A stretch of DNA of 64,000 nt from Nitrospirota bacterium (GTDB lineage Bacteria; Nitrospirota; UBA9217), in assembly GCA_023229435.1 (NCBI GenBank), contig JALNZF010000006.1:1-64000 (forward strand), written 5' to 3'. Shown here piece after piece: positions 34,759-43,625 of this stretch. The notes under the pieces were generated by a model that searched no databases, was not told where the DNA came from, and was given only the letters and a program-made list of their open reading frames with translations. Position numbers and translations under genes: made by a program. The first letter of the stretch is position 1, and each line of letters begins with the position of its first letter.

Positions 34759-35388
34759 ATGAAGTCGATAATCGTCCAGAGACTGTCCTTTCTGCTGTTT
34801 TCATTCATAATGCTGACGGGGTGTTCGGAAGCTCAGGCTGTGCCCATCGAGGTGCTTCGCAGTGATGTGCAGTCACTGCAGGAGCAGGCCGCGCAGCTTG
34901 ATGAGGAAAACCTGGGGCTCAGGAACATGCTCAGGGACATGGACGACGATGAGCTCTATCTGGTCGTGGACACGGAAAACAACCGGCTTGCGATGAGACA
35001 GGGCAACTCCATTGTATTGACGGCGAAAGTGGGGACCGGCAGCCGGCAGTTTCTCAAGGAGGACAGGGGAAGAAACTGGTATTTTGAAAGCCCCACAGGT
35101 TCGCTCACGGTCCTTGGCAGGGAACGAAACCCGGTCTGGATCAGGCCCGACTGGTCCTATGTGGAAGAGAACATGCCCATACCGCCGGAGAACGACCCGG
35201 ACCGGTTCGTGCGGGACGTGATGGGCAAGTACGCCATCCTTCTCGGGAACGGGTACAAGATCCACGGCACGAAGTGGAAGAACCTTCTGGGGACCCACTT
35301 TACCCACGGGTGTGTCTCCCTTGACGATGATAATCTCGAAATACTTTACAAATCAGTGAAGAACGGCACCAAGGTGTATATTTATTAG
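34759..35388 (+). CDS. L,D-transpeptidase (YkuD) lipoprotein
   Basis: A 209-residue lipoprotein with lipobox IMLTGC. A coiled coil (LQEQAAQLDEENLGLRNML) leads to the YkuD catalytic domain with HGTKWKNLLGTHFTHGCVSL, which contains the conserved His and the Cys nucleophile in HGCVSL. It should form L,D cross-links or anchor proteins to peptidoglycan. The start at 34759 is chosen for its signal sequence; the in-frame ATG at 34714 lies within the glcD-like gene and repeat. Confidence 0.87.
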   Translation: MKSIIVQRLSFLLFSFIMLTGCSEAQAVPIEVLRSDVQSLQEQAAQLDEENLGLRNMLRDMDDDELYLVVDTENNRLAMRQGNSIVLTAKVGTGSRQFLKEDRGRNWYFESPTGSLTVLGRERNPVWIRPDWSYVEENMPIPPENDPDRFVRDVMGKYAILLGNGYKIHGTKWKNLLGTHFTHGCVSLDDDNLEILYKSVKNGTKVYIY

Positions 35389-35408
35389 TGCGGAGTGCGG
35401 AGTGTAGA

Positions 35409-35930
35409 ATGCAGAGTAAGGTAGCAAGCAAAACAGTCTGGTGGGTCCTTTTGTTCTCCCTGTTTCTCATGGGAGCGGAAAGCGGCGAACAGGACGGGGA
35501 AGAACGGGGAAAGCTTCTTGAACAGCAGAAGCAGCTGAGCGCCAGCATCGAGAAGCTCAAGCGGGAGCAGGCCTATCTGGTCTTTCAGAGTGCGATGTAC
35601 GCGTCGGACTCGAAGTACCTCATCATCAATATTTCCGCAAAGACCGGGCAGCTTAAGTACAAGAACCGGATACTCAAGGACTTTTCTTTCACACTCGTAT
35701 CGGGCCGGGTCAGAAGGCTCACCCGCGGCGCGCTGACGCTTACACAAAAGATCGAGGGAATCAGGGGGAAGAATCTGCTGGTCTTCGAAAAGTCCCTGGT
35801 TCTACAGGGCAAATATGCACCGGCGGTCGAGCTCGAGACGCGAATACCGCGTTTCTCTCTTTCGAAAAAAGACTTTCGGTCCGTTTATTATGCTATAGAG
35901 GCGGGGGCGAAAGCGTATATTCTGTTTTGA
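35409..35930 (+). CDS. Exported coiled-coil protein, YkuD-like paralogue without catalytic site
   Basis: A 173-residue exported protein with signal peptide and a coiled coil (KLLEQQKQLSASIEKLKREQ). The segment SKYLIINISAKTGQLKYKN aligns in layout with the YkuD protein just upstream, but the HG...HGC catalytic motif is absent. It may be a non-catalytic relative formed by duplication. The start codon follows another copy of the GCGGAGT repeat. Function unknown. Confidence 0.65.
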   Translation: MQSKVASKTVWWVLLFSLFLMGAESGEQDGEERGKLLEQQKQLSASIEKLKREQAYLVFQSAMYASDSKYLIINISAKTGQLKYKNRILKDFSFTLVSGRVRRLTRGALTLTQKIEGIRGKNLLVFEKSLVLQGKYAPAVELETRIPRFSLSKKDFRSVYYAIEAGAKAYILF

Positions 35931-35996
35931 TCCCGATGGCTCCGCTGATCGTATGGGTCCGGATGGCAGGTGCAGAGATCTTCTGCGAAGTTGCAG

Positions 35997-36097
35997 GTTG
36001 GGTAGGACGCAGTGAAACCCAACAGATCCAAAATAACAATTCTTAACAATCGCTTCAATTTGATGCGTCAGGTTTCGCGGTGCCTACCCGACCTACC
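35997..36097. repeat. Imperfect inverted repeat element
   Basis: GTTGGGTAGGACGCAGTGAA (35997) faces GGTTTCGCGGTGCCTACCCG (36071), giving complementary arms with mismatches around an AT-rich loop. It lies in the 320-base non-coding gap before the HD gene. Confidence 0.5.
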
Positions 36098-36253
36098 GAG
36101 CTTCCATTGGGTGTATTCCTACTCTTTTCTTATGAGATGGCCAGAAGGGCAATACACCCTTTTCTTTTCAATGCAGAATTTACCCAGAGCAGTTTACACC
36201 GCCGATACGGTCTTTGTAGTTGACTGTAGTTTATTTCACGGTATAATCATTTC

Positions 36254-37666
36254 ATGCGTGAACTTACCCGGGGTGAAGAATTCTATGATGGCACCGCCCT
36301 GCTGGGCGATCCGGTCCATGGGTACATCTCGTTCACCACGCCCCGCGTGGAAGGCGAGAAGACCGAGAAGGACCTGATCGATACGGCCTGGATGCAGCGC
36401 CTGCGCCAGATATACCAGTTGCAGAGCGCCCGGTGGGTCTATCCCTCGGCGGAGCACAGCAGGTTCCAGCACTCGCTCGGCGCCATGCACCTGGCGGGCC
36501 GGTTCGCCCGTCACCTCTATCCCTCGCTCAAGGCAGCATCGCTGGATTGCCCTTCGGCAAACTATATCGAGGAACTTTTACGGGTGACGGCCCTCCTGCA
36601 TGACGTGGGGCATGGCCCCTTTGGACACTTCTTCGACGACAACTATCTCGAACAGTTCGGCCTGACCCATGAAAAACTGGGGCAGCATATCATCAAGAAC
36701 GAACTGGCGGAGATCATCAAGGACATCCGTCGAAGTCCCAATGGCGAATTCGCGAAGAAAGAGAAGCTGGACCCGGAGCAGATCGCCTTCCTGATCGGCA
36801 AGGGGGCCCAGTCGGCATCGACGGTGAAAAAACAGCAGTGGCTCGTCTTCCTCCAACCGCTTCTTTCGGGCATTTACACCGTCGACAATCTCGATTATGT
36901 AATGCGCGACGCCTACATGTGCGGCGTGGCCATCGGCGCGGTGGACATCGACCGGCTGATGTATTACACGTTCTTCACGGACAAGGGCCTCACGCTCCAC
37001 AAGTCCGGGCTTACCGCTCTGAACATGTTCCTGAATGCCCGGCTGTATATGTACACGAACGTCTATTACCATCGAACCACGCGGGCGATCGACGAGCACC
37101 TCAAGGAACTGTTCAAGGAAACCATGGCGGCGTTGTTTCCGTTCAATCCCGTTGAGAACCTCAAGGCATACCGGGAACTGACCGACTGGTCCCTGCTCGA
37201 GGCCGTGCGAAAGTGGGGCGACGATGCGGATGGTTCCACGGCGGCGCTCGGACGGGAATGGGCCTCCATCCTTTCGCGCGAAGTAAAATGGAAAATGGCC
37301 TATGACGTGACACTTTCCATGAAGACCTTCGAAAAAGGGAAAACCATCATCGACGCCAGGGAACTGGTGAGCCGGATAAAAAAGAATCTTTCGCCGAAGC
37401 TTAAAGATCTGCAGTTCCGGGTGGACATGGCCAGCCAGGACCCGAGGCCGGTCAACCCGCTGATGATGGGCGAGCGCCAGATCCATGTGTTCAATCCCTC
37501 GACGCGCAAAGTAGAGAAGGAACCGCTCAAGGATTTTTTTGACTATATCCCGGCGCGCGTGGTCCAGTGCCGGGTCTTCACCCTGAACCACGACCACGAT
37601 GAGGAGCTTGCCGAGATCGTTGAGAAGGTCCTGGGCATCGAAGAGAGCGTCAAGACGAACGTCTGA
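36254..37666 (+). CDS. HD-domain phosphohydrolase (dNTPase/SAMHD1-like)
   Basis: A 470-residue HD-superfamily protein. Metal ligands are visible as RFQHSLGAMHLA (His), LLHDVGHGPFGHFFDD (HD) and VDNLDYVMRDAY (Asp). Length and the WVYPSAEHSRFQHSLG context match the SAMHD1/dGTPase-like COG1078 group. It probably hydrolyses deoxynucleotides or another phosphorylated nucleotide. The gene stands alone. Confidence 0.88.
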   Translation: MRELTRGEEFYDGTALLGDPVHGYISFTTPRVEGEKTEKDLIDTAWMQRLRQIYQLQSARWVYPSAEHSRFQHSLGAMHLAGRFARHLYPSLKAASLDCPSANYIEELLRVTALLHDVGHGPFGHFFDDNYLEQFGLTHEKLGQHIIKNELAEIIKDIRRSPNGEFAKKEKLDPEQIAFLIGKGAQSASTVKKQQWLVFLQPLLSGIYTVDNLDYVMRDAYMCGVAIGAVDIDRLMYYTFFTDKGLTLHKSGLTALNMFLNARLYMYTNVYYHRTTRAIDEHLKELFKETMAALFPFNPVENLKAYRELTDWSLLEAVRKWGDDADGSTAALGREWASILSREVKWKMAYDVTLSMKTFEKGKTIIDARELVSRIKKNLSPKLKDLQFRVDMASQDPRPVNPLMMGERQIHVFNPSTRKVEKEPLKDFFDYIPARVVQCRVFTLNHDHDEELAEIVEKVLGIEESVKTNV

Positions 37667-37764
37667 TGCATTCTCACTTTTTCTGCGTCTCCGCTTCCCT
37701 TCGGTTGCGTTCAGGACAGGTTTCGGCGGGGTATAATGGAAGGTAAGGGATTTCATGGAAGGGT

Positions 37765-39282
37765 ATGAGCAAAACGAAAGCCGAACATAAGATCATCATA
37801 GCCACGGTCATTGCTGTCGTGTCCATCTGGACCGTTGACTCGGCCGTTAACGCCCTGGTATTGCATAAGGGGACATTTTTGAGCCTCCTGCTGAACGCGG
37901 GGCAGAACGAACCTTTTCTTCGCATTCTCCTGACGCTGAGTTTTATTGCCTTCGGTATCATCATCGCAAGAATTACGGCCAGGTATCGCAGGACTGGGGA
38001 TGTTCTGCGAAAACATTCCACCGCCATCGAGACCTCCATGGACGGGATCACCCTTAGCGATCCGGATGAAACCTATGTCTACGTCAACCAGGCTTTTGCA
38101 ACGATCAATGGATATGACGGTCCGGAGGAACTGACGGGCAAATCATGCCGGCTCGCTTACAGTGACCGGGAGTATGAGCGGATGCGGTCCACCGTTGAAC
38201 CGGTGCTGGGAAAAAGCGGCCGATGGCGCGGGGAACTGCTCGCGTTGCGCAAGAACGGCAGTACCTATTACCAGGAAGCTTCGATCACCATGCTTGATGA
38301 TGGAAGCCGGATTTGCATCATTCGCGACATTACCTGGCGCAAACGGAGCGAGGAACGGCTGCGCCGGTCGGAACAGTTTCTGAACACGATCTTTGACAGT
38401 ATCCGCGACCCGTTCAGCATTGTCGACCGCAACTTTCAGATCATACGGGTAAACGACGCGTATGCCCGGATGAGGAACAAGGAGGCCGGCGGACTGGTCG
38501 GCAGGAAATGTCATGAAGTGCTGCAGAACAGAGCGAGCGTCTGCGAGGGGTGCGTGGTGCATGCGACCTTCAATTCAGCCGACCCCTGTGTGAAAGAAAA
38601 GTTCATCACGCTGCATGACGGGTCCGGGATCTGGGTGGAGATCAGCACCTATCCCATCCTCGATGAGGATGGGAGCGTGTCTCACGCCATCGAATACACG
38701 CGGGACATTACCGACCGGAAACGATCCGAGGAGGAAAAGCGGCTCCTCATCGAGAAGCTGGAATATCTGTCAAGCACGGACGGCCTTACCGGGCTTATGA
38801 ATCGGAGAGCGCTTACCGACAGCCTTCTTTACGAGATCGACCGCGCAAAGCGGTATAATTCAGAGCTGTCCCTTATTCTCTGCGATATAGACAATTTCAA
38901 GGAGATCAATGATGCCTGCGGCCATGACGCGGGAGATCAGGCCTTGCAGACCATTGCGGCGGCATTGAGGACCATCCTCCGGAAGGCGGACATTGCCGGG
39001 CGTTATGGAGGGGACGAGTTCATGCTTATTCTCCCGGAGACGTCGGTCAAGGGAGCGGAAAAGATCGCGGAAAAGATCCTCTCTGTCGTGAGAAACACTG
39101 AAATGAGCTTCATGGAAGATAAATCGATCCGGCTTTCCTTGAGCATCGGATTGTCCAGCCTGGAAGTGGACAGCGATACGACGGATTCTTTCATCAAACG
39201 CACTGACGACGCCATGTATGCTTCAAAAGAGGGCGGGAGGGACCGGGTTTCCACGGTCAAATCATATCCACTGTTTCCGTGA
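37765..39282 (+). CDS. Membrane PAS-PAS-GGDEF diguanylate cyclase
   Basis: A 505-residue protein. Two N-terminal hydrophobic segments (about 9-32 and 52-70) are followed by two PAS domains (about 85-200 and 205-325) and a GGDEF domain (about 340-500). The active motif is RYGGDEFMLI with metal Asp in LCDIDNFKEIND. The second PAS contains KCHEVLQNRASVCEGCVV, the same Cys pattern as the protein at 23411. It should make cyclic di-GMP in response to a redox-type signal. Codon 1 at 37765 follows GGAAGG. Confidence 0.92.
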   Translation: MSKTKAEHKIIIATVIAVVSIWTVDSAVNALVLHKGTFLSLLLNAGQNEPFLRILLTLSFIAFGIIIARITARYRRTGDVLRKHSTAIETSMDGITLSDPDETYVYVNQAFATINGYDGPEELTGKSCRLAYSDREYERMRSTVEPVLGKSGRWRGELLALRKNGSTYYQEASITMLDDGSRICIIRDITWRKRSEERLRRSEQFLNTIFDSIRDPFSIVDRNFQIIRVNDAYARMRNKEAGGLVGRKCHEVLQNRASVCEGCVVHATFNSADPCVKEKFITLHDGSGIWVEISTYPILDEDGSVSHAIEYTRDITDRKRSEEEKRLLIEKLEYLSSTDGLTGLMNRRALTDSLLYEIDRAKRYNSELSLILCDIDNFKEINDACGHDAGDQALQTIAAALRTILRKADIAGRYGGDEFMLILPETSVKGAEKIAEKILSVVRNTEMSFMEDKSIRLSLSIGLSSLEVDSDTTDSFIKRTDDAMYASKEGGRDRVSTVKSYPLFP

Positions 39283-39548
39283 GCAGGTTGACCTTTAACG
39301 CCCCGGTACCGTGCCGTGCGCAGCCTGGATGAGCGTCCTCGAGTCAACGGGCTTTATGCGGTAACGGTCGCTGTCGCGGATATACTTTTCTTCGTTCGTC
39401 CCGTCTCCCGGCCATCCTGTATCCCATCTCTGAAGCAGGTATTTTCAAAATCCACCACAGAGATCTTAGCAGGAGAGGTGGATTGACAAGCCGGATAAAT
39501 TCTGGTAATTTTATGCCCTGACAAAATACAAAGAAAGAGGGAATAAAC

Positions 39549-40274
39549 ATGAAATCGCGATTGATAATTATTGTATGTTTGGTCCTGGTTTCGAGCATGG
39601 CTTTTGCCGCTGAGAAAAAGGCGGAAAAGAAGCAGGAAGCCAAGACACACGTGCTCAAGACAGAGAAAGACAAAGTAAGTTATGCGATTGGGATGGACAT
39701 GGGGAAATTTCTCAAAAAAGAAAATGATGTTGACCCGAATGTCACCTTATGAGCGATCAAGGACATATTAGCCGGCAACAAACCGTTGTTGACCGACGAC
39801 GAATCCAGCCAAATCATGGAGAAGTTCCAGGAGAACCTCGTGATAAAGCAGCACCAGCGCGACCAAGCCCTGACAGAGAAGAACAAAAAAGAGGGAGAGG
39901 CTTTTCTTGAAAAGAACAAGACCAGGGAAGGGGTAAAGACCCTGCCAAGCGGTCTCCAATACAAGGTCATCACCGAGGGGAAGGGCAAGTCTCCCCGGGA
40001 ACGCGATACCGTGACGGTGCATTACCGCGGCACGCTGATCGACGGAAAAGAATTCGACAGCTCGTACAAGCGCGGGCAACCCGAAACGTTCCACATGGAC
40101 GGCATGATCACGGGATGGGCCGAGGCATTACAGCTTATGAAAGAAGGCTCCAAGTGGCAGCTCGTCATCCCGTCGGACCTGGCATACGGAGAGGCTGGTT
40201 CCGATACCGGCTCCATAGGGCCGAATGCGGTTTTGATCTTTGAGATAGAGTTGATCTCAGTCAAGGTTGAATAA
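39549..40274 (+). CDS. FKBP peptidyl-prolyl isomerase interrupted by an in-frame TGA
   Basis: A 241-codon exported FKBP with TGA at 39750-39752 (codon 68). The signal peptide and FKBP_N domain (VSYAIGMDMGKFLKKENDVD) precede the TGA; AIKDILAGNKPLLTDDES and the FKBP domain (VTVHYRGTLIDGKEFDSSYK, then ELISVKVE) follow in the same frame. The TGA replaces a position that is usually a charged or polar residue before GlKD, not Cys. It may be a nonsense mutation, sequence error or recoding. A CAACAA/TTGTTG hairpin lies about 30 bases downstream but its loop (ACCG) is not SECIS-like. Confidence 0.75.
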
Positions 40275-40288
40275 TATAATGAAGAGTG

Positions 40289-40320
40289 AAGGCCGTCCCT
40301 TGTGGGCCGGCCTTTTTTGT
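40289..40320 (+). terminator. Intrinsic terminator after FKBP gene
   Basis: AAGGCCGTCCC pairs with GGGCCGGCCTT (one mismatch) around TTGT, followed by TTTT. Confidence 0.88.
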
Positions 40321-40415
40321 TCCAGGAGAACGGTAGTCGATTCAAATAGGGGAGCTGGCGAGGCGAGGGCGCAGGTAAAAGAAGTATCGTCGCCTTGATA
40401 CGAAGGATCAGATCT

Positions 40416-40649
40416 TTACGCGGTTTTCCAGTGCAGGGCCAGTTTTCCATGAGAGGCGGCACAATCTCTCAGGTAGAGATTGATCAGGGTTTGGTAGGGG
40501 ACGCCGATCTGCTGCGCAAGATTTTTGAAGTAGCTGATCGTGTCCTCATCCATCCTCAGCGTGACTTGACGCTTAAGCCTGCGTGCATACGGATTTTTTG
40601 TGCCTTTGAAAAATCGTATTCTTTTCTCATTATCAATCACCTTCCCCAA
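40416..40649 (-). CDS. BrnA-like ribbon-helix-helix antitoxin
   Basis: A 77-residue protein with KRQVTLRMDEDTISYFKNLA and a C-terminal GVPYQTLINLYLRDCA, the ribbon-helix-helix and tail of BrnA/CopG antitoxins. Start is TTG at 40649 or GTG at 40640; the GTG overlaps the stop of the broken brnT upstream (GTGA), which is the usual coupling. Its toxin partner is truncated, so it is an orphan antitoxin. Confidence 0.75.
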   Translation of the reverse strand: MGKVIDNEKRIRFFKGTKNPYARRLKRQVTLRMDEDTISYFKNLAQQIGVPYQTLINLYLRDCAASHGKLALHWKTA

Positions 40650-40720
40650 TATCGTCTCTGTTCCGCTCGCGTTGCCTTGCGAGCTGAAATGATTCTTATG
40701 ACCTCATTTCGAATAAAAAA
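40637..40720 (-). pseudogene. brnT toxin C-terminal remnant
   Basis: In the frame upstream of brnA on the reverse strand the codons read EVIRIISARKATRAEQRRYW and stop at 40637-40639. This is the C-terminal motif of BrnT RNases (RIISARKAT...ER..Y). The N-terminal two thirds, with the catalytic residues, is missing; the sequence runs instead into the terminator of the octahaem cytochrome gene. Confidence 0.7.
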
Positions 40721-40742
40721 AGCGGGGCATTGCTGCCCCGCT
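40714..40742 (-). terminator. Intrinsic terminator of the octahaem cytochrome gene
   Basis: AGCGGGGCA pairs with TGCCCCGCT around four bases; on the reverse strand a T run (40714-40720 complement) follows. Confidence 0.9.
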
Positions 40743-40752
40743 GGAGAACGGT

Positions 40753-42096
40753 CTATTTCGCCGTAGTGCCGCCATAACGCTCATTGTAGAACTTCTGGAT
40801 CTTTTCGAGCTGCTCCTTGGTCATTCCCTTGGTGTACCACTCGTGCCGCACATCCGGATCGAGGTATTTCTTCACGATCTCGCCATAGAGCTCCGGACCG
40901 GCAGCGGTCTTTACCTCGGGCAGGAACTCGGTATAGAAGTTCTTTGCCACGTCATAGATGCCATGCCACCAGGCATAGTCGGGGCCGGACATGGCCGCGC
41001 CGTGCCGCGCCCGTCTGCCTTCATGGTGCCAAAGCTCCCAGTATATCCAGTCCAGCTTGTCGTCGAAATTCGCCTTCGTGATCTTGCCCTTGTCCATCAG
41101 CTCCTGCCTGATCGCGGTCGCGGGCTTTGCAAATTTGTCGTCGTAGAGATTGACAAGATTATCGAACTGTTTGTAGAACCCTTCCACGAAGGGAGCTGAA
41201 TGACAATTGCTGCAGACGTTCTGCATGGCCTCGCGCTTTTTGTCCGCGTTTTCCAGCTTCTTTGAAATCGGCGGCCGTAGTGTCCAACTGATCCGTGCGC
41301 CCACATCATGGGTCACGGCCTGGGTCGGCGTGGCGCTCATATGGCAGGTGGCGCAGGTGGGGGCGGCGGAATAATCCTGTCCCACAACCCACTTGTCCTT
41401 GTGCATGTTCATGCGCTCCTTGTTGGCCTCGTACAGGATCCCGTGTTTTGATTCCTGATATACTTCCATCTGCGGATGGTCGGGGCCGAGATGGCACTTG
41501 CCGCAGGTCTGGGGTTCCCGCGCCTGCGCCTTTGAGAAACTGTGGCGCGCGTGGCAGGCCGAGCAGGACCCCTTGGAGCCATCGGGGTTTATTCTGCCGA
41601 TGCCGGTGTTCGGCCAGCTGTTGGTGTCGAGCGCGCCGTTTGCAAGGACCTTGACCTTGCCGCCGTGGCACTGCAGACAGCCGACGGCAACGGCCTCCTG
41701 TCCACCCACGACTTCACCGAGATAGTTGTCCGCGGAATTAAGGATGTCCCCCGCTTTGGCATGGTGGCTCTCGGTCATCTCCTTTTCTTCCTTTGAATGG
41801 CATTTGCCGCAGTCCTTGGGAGTGACGAGGATCGCGATGGTGTATCCGTTATGCTCCATGGCATCAGCGTCGGACTTCTCCGCCTTGTGGCAGGTGTAGC
41901 AGTCAACCCCCTTTGCCGCGTGGGTGCTCAGCTTCCATTCCTTGACAAACGCGGGAGACTGCGCCTCGTGACAACCGATGCACGCCTTACCTTCTTTTGA
42001 TGCCTTTACCTTTGCCGCGGCCGCTTCTCCTGGTGAAGCATGGAACGCCAGAGCCATGCCAAGTGCCAGAGATACAACTATGATCTTCTTTTTCAT
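40753..42096 (-). CDS. Octahaem cytochrome, hydroxylamine oxidoreductase-like
   Basis: A 447-residue exported protein with signal peptide (about 1-27) and eight CXXCH sites (CIGCH, CYTCH, CGKCH, CLQCH, CSACH, CGKCH, CATCH, CSNCH). The segment WHHEGRRARHGAAMSGPDYA is characteristic of the HAO family. Family members oxidise hydroxylamine or hydrazine, or act in reverse as ammonia-forming reductases in anaerobes. I cannot tell from sequence whether the cross-linking Tyr of true HAO is present. It is encoded alone, with its own terminator; no HaoB was seen. Confidence 0.88.
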   Translation of the reverse strand: MKKKIIVVSLALGMALAFHASPGEAAAAKVKASKEGKACIGCHEAQSPAFVKEWKLSTHAAKGVDCYTCHKAEKSDADAMEHNGYTIAILVTPKDCGKCHSKEEKEMTESHHAKAGDILNSADNYLGEVVGGQEAVAVGCLQCHGGKVKVLANGALDTNSWPNTGIGRINPDGSKGSCSACHARHSFSKAQAREPQTCGKCHLGPDHPQMEVYQESKHGILYEANKERMNMHKDKWVVGQDYSAAPTCATCHMSATPTQAVTHDVGARISWTLRPPISKKLENADKKREAMQNVCSNCHSAPFVEGFYKQFDNLVNLYDDKFAKPATAIRQELMDKGKITKANFDDKLDWIYWELWHHEGRRARHGAAMSGPDYAWWHGIYDVAKNFYTEFLPEVKTAAGPELYGEIVKKYLDPDVRHEWYTKGMTKEQLEKIQKFYNERYGGTTAK

Positions 42097-42481
42097 AAGA
42101 ACCCCTCCTTTTCTATTGTTTCAGTACAATAGGTGATGGATCACGATAAATACAGTGTAGCATAAAATAAATCTGTGTAAGGGTGTCGTTTGATCAGTTT
42201 GCATCGGTTCAAAGACGTACTCATTAAAGCGCAAAACTCATTCCCATGGTTATGATTTATATCATAAATCGTAACTATCAGGGTTCAGAAGAGAACGATC
42301 AGGAGAAATGGGGAATTGAGAGGTGAAAGGGGGATGAATAGCACAACTAATAAAAAGAATGTCCTTTTCGCCATTTCGCCCGTTGCTCCCTTTCTCCTAA
42401 AAGGTTGTAAAATCCTTAACACCTGTCGTAAATACAAATCAAGGGTGTGTTACTTTGGGCTGCTAAAAGAAGAATTTCCCC
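42097..42481. other. Intergenic region between divergent genes
   Basis: About 385 bases, AT-rich, separating the HAO-like gene from the HU/IHF gene. Apart from promoter elements no feature was recognised; a forward frame at 42316-42567 overlaps the next gene and has no family signal. Confidence 0.4.
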
Positions 42482-42510
42482 TTGACTTTGAAGCGCTTAT
42501 CTTCTATATT
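42482..42510 (+). promoter_or_regulatory. Sigma70 promoter of HU/IHF operon
   Basis: TTGACT (42482-42487) and TATATT (42505-42510) are 17 bases apart, 22 bases before the gene start. Confidence 0.7.
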
Positions 42511-42532
42511 ATGAGCCGTAGAGGAGGTCTGT

Positions 42533-42829
42533 ATGACAAAAGCAGATATCATCTCAGAAGTTTTTGACAAGGTTGGCCTGCCGAAGCAGGATGCTGAAGA
42601 ATTGGTGGAGATGATTCTGGATATGATAAAGCAGATCCTGAAAGAGGGGGAGACTGTGAAGCTTTCTGGTTTCGGAAACTTCGTGGTCAGGAAGAAGAAC
42701 TCGAGGAAAGGCCGCAATCCGAAGACCGGCCAGGAGATCGAGATCACTCCGCGCAAGGTCGTCAGCTTCAGACCCAGCATGATTTTCAAAGAGCATGTCA
42801 TCGAATCCCCAACAGCCACAGCCGAATAA
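42533..42829 (+). CDS. ihfA: HU/IHF-family nucleoid protein (IHF alpha-like)
   Basis: A 98-residue DNA-bending protein. The family signature GFGNFVVRKKNSRKGRNPKTG and the preceding EGETVKLS are present; the beta-arm GRNPKTGQEIEITPRKVV fits IHF alpha more than HU. It is followed by a MerR-like gene with a 35-base overlap and tRNA-Pro, an order common in Proteobacteria-like genomes. GAGGAGG precedes the ATG. Confidence 0.88.
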   Translation: MTKADIISEVFDKVGLPKQDAEELVEMILDMIKQILKEGETVKLSGFGNFVVRKKNSRKGRNPKTGQEIEITPRKVVSFRPSMIFKEHVIESPTATAE

Positions 42830-43127
42830 GCTTTTTTTCAGGATCGGTGAGGTGAGCCGACTTTCCGGGCTGGAAGCGTACGTACTGCGCTACTGGGAAA
42901 GCGAGTTCCCTCAGCTCAAACCGAACAAGGGCAAATCGGGACAGCGCCTCTATAGCAAAAAAGACTTAGACGCTGTTCTCCACATCAAACAATTGCTCTA
43001 TAAAGATGGGTATACGATCGCCGGGGCCCGAAAGAAAATGAACAGCAAAGGAGACCAGGACGCTCTTGAGTCGGTTATCGCGAGCACCAAGAAGGAACTG
43101 AGGGAGATACTGGAAATTCTGAAATAA
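42795..43127 (+). CDS. MerR-family regulator
   Basis: A 110-residue MerR-type winged-helix protein (FRIGEVSRLSGLEAYVLRYW, then GQRLYSKKDLDAVLHIKQLL) with a short coiled-coil tail. It belongs to the small MerR group regularly found next to ihfA; it has no metal-binding Cys. It overlaps the ihfA-like gene. Confidence 0.88.
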   Translation: MSSNPQQPQPNKLFFRIGEVSRLSGLEAYVLRYWESEFPQLKPNKGKSGQRLYSKKDLDAVLHIKQLLYKDGYTIAGARKKMNSKGDQDALESVIASTKKELREILEILK

Positions 43128-43137
43128 GGTAACAAGT

Positions 43138-43214
43138 CGGGGCGTGGCGCAGCCTGGTAGCGTACTTGCTTGGGGTGCAAGGGGTCGGCCGTTCGAATCG
43201 GCTCGCCCCGACCA
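43138..43214 (+). tRNA. tRNA-Pro (GGG)
   Basis: A 77-base cloverleaf with acceptor arms CGGGGCG/CGCCCCG. The anticodon arm CTTGC-TTGGGGT-GCAAG gives anticodon GGG (proline). The T loop is GTTCGAATC and CCA is encoded at 43212-43214. Confidence 0.95.
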
Positions 43215-43221
43215 ATTATAT

Positions 43222-43258
43222 AAAGCTCATAACTTGAAAAAGTTATGAGCTTTTCTTT
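43222..43258 (+). terminator. Intrinsic terminator after tRNA-Pro
   Basis: AAAGCTCATAACTT pairs perfectly with AAGTTATGAGCTTT around GAAA; TTCTTTTT follows. Confidence 0.92.
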
Positions 43259-43625
43259 TTGTGATTGCGTAAGATGACCATCATGGCTCATGAGCAGATA
43301 TGACGCTATGCGCTCCTTGTGTGGTGTGAGCGACATGTAGGTATAATTATATCAATTAGTTGTGTCAATATTATTTTACAATAAGACTTGCTTCTGATAT
43401 ACTCCGCTGTGTCGATTAATAACATGGTTAGGCCCATTCTGATGCTCGTATACCACTACCTAAACGAACCCTTCGGATTAAAGAACCTTCGTGCCGCTGA
43501 AAGACTACGCGCTGGTTAGCTCATCGTTCTCTCTTTCCCCTTTACATTGCCCGGCCTTTTATTGTATAAACCTCATATCATATATCTCATCTGCTCTATC
43601 GATAACGATACAAAGAGGTTTAACC
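43259..43625. other. Intergenic region before surE
   Basis: About 365 bases with no gene; AT-rich around 43340-43400. An in-frame upward extension of surE to 43491 has no ribosome site and is not supported. Confidence 0.4.

Noticed and set aside
39753..39800. SECIS element for the FKBP gene
   Set aside because: The only hairpin (CAACAA/TTGTTG) has a loop ACCG without G in the first two positions; kept only as a note under the FKBP gene.
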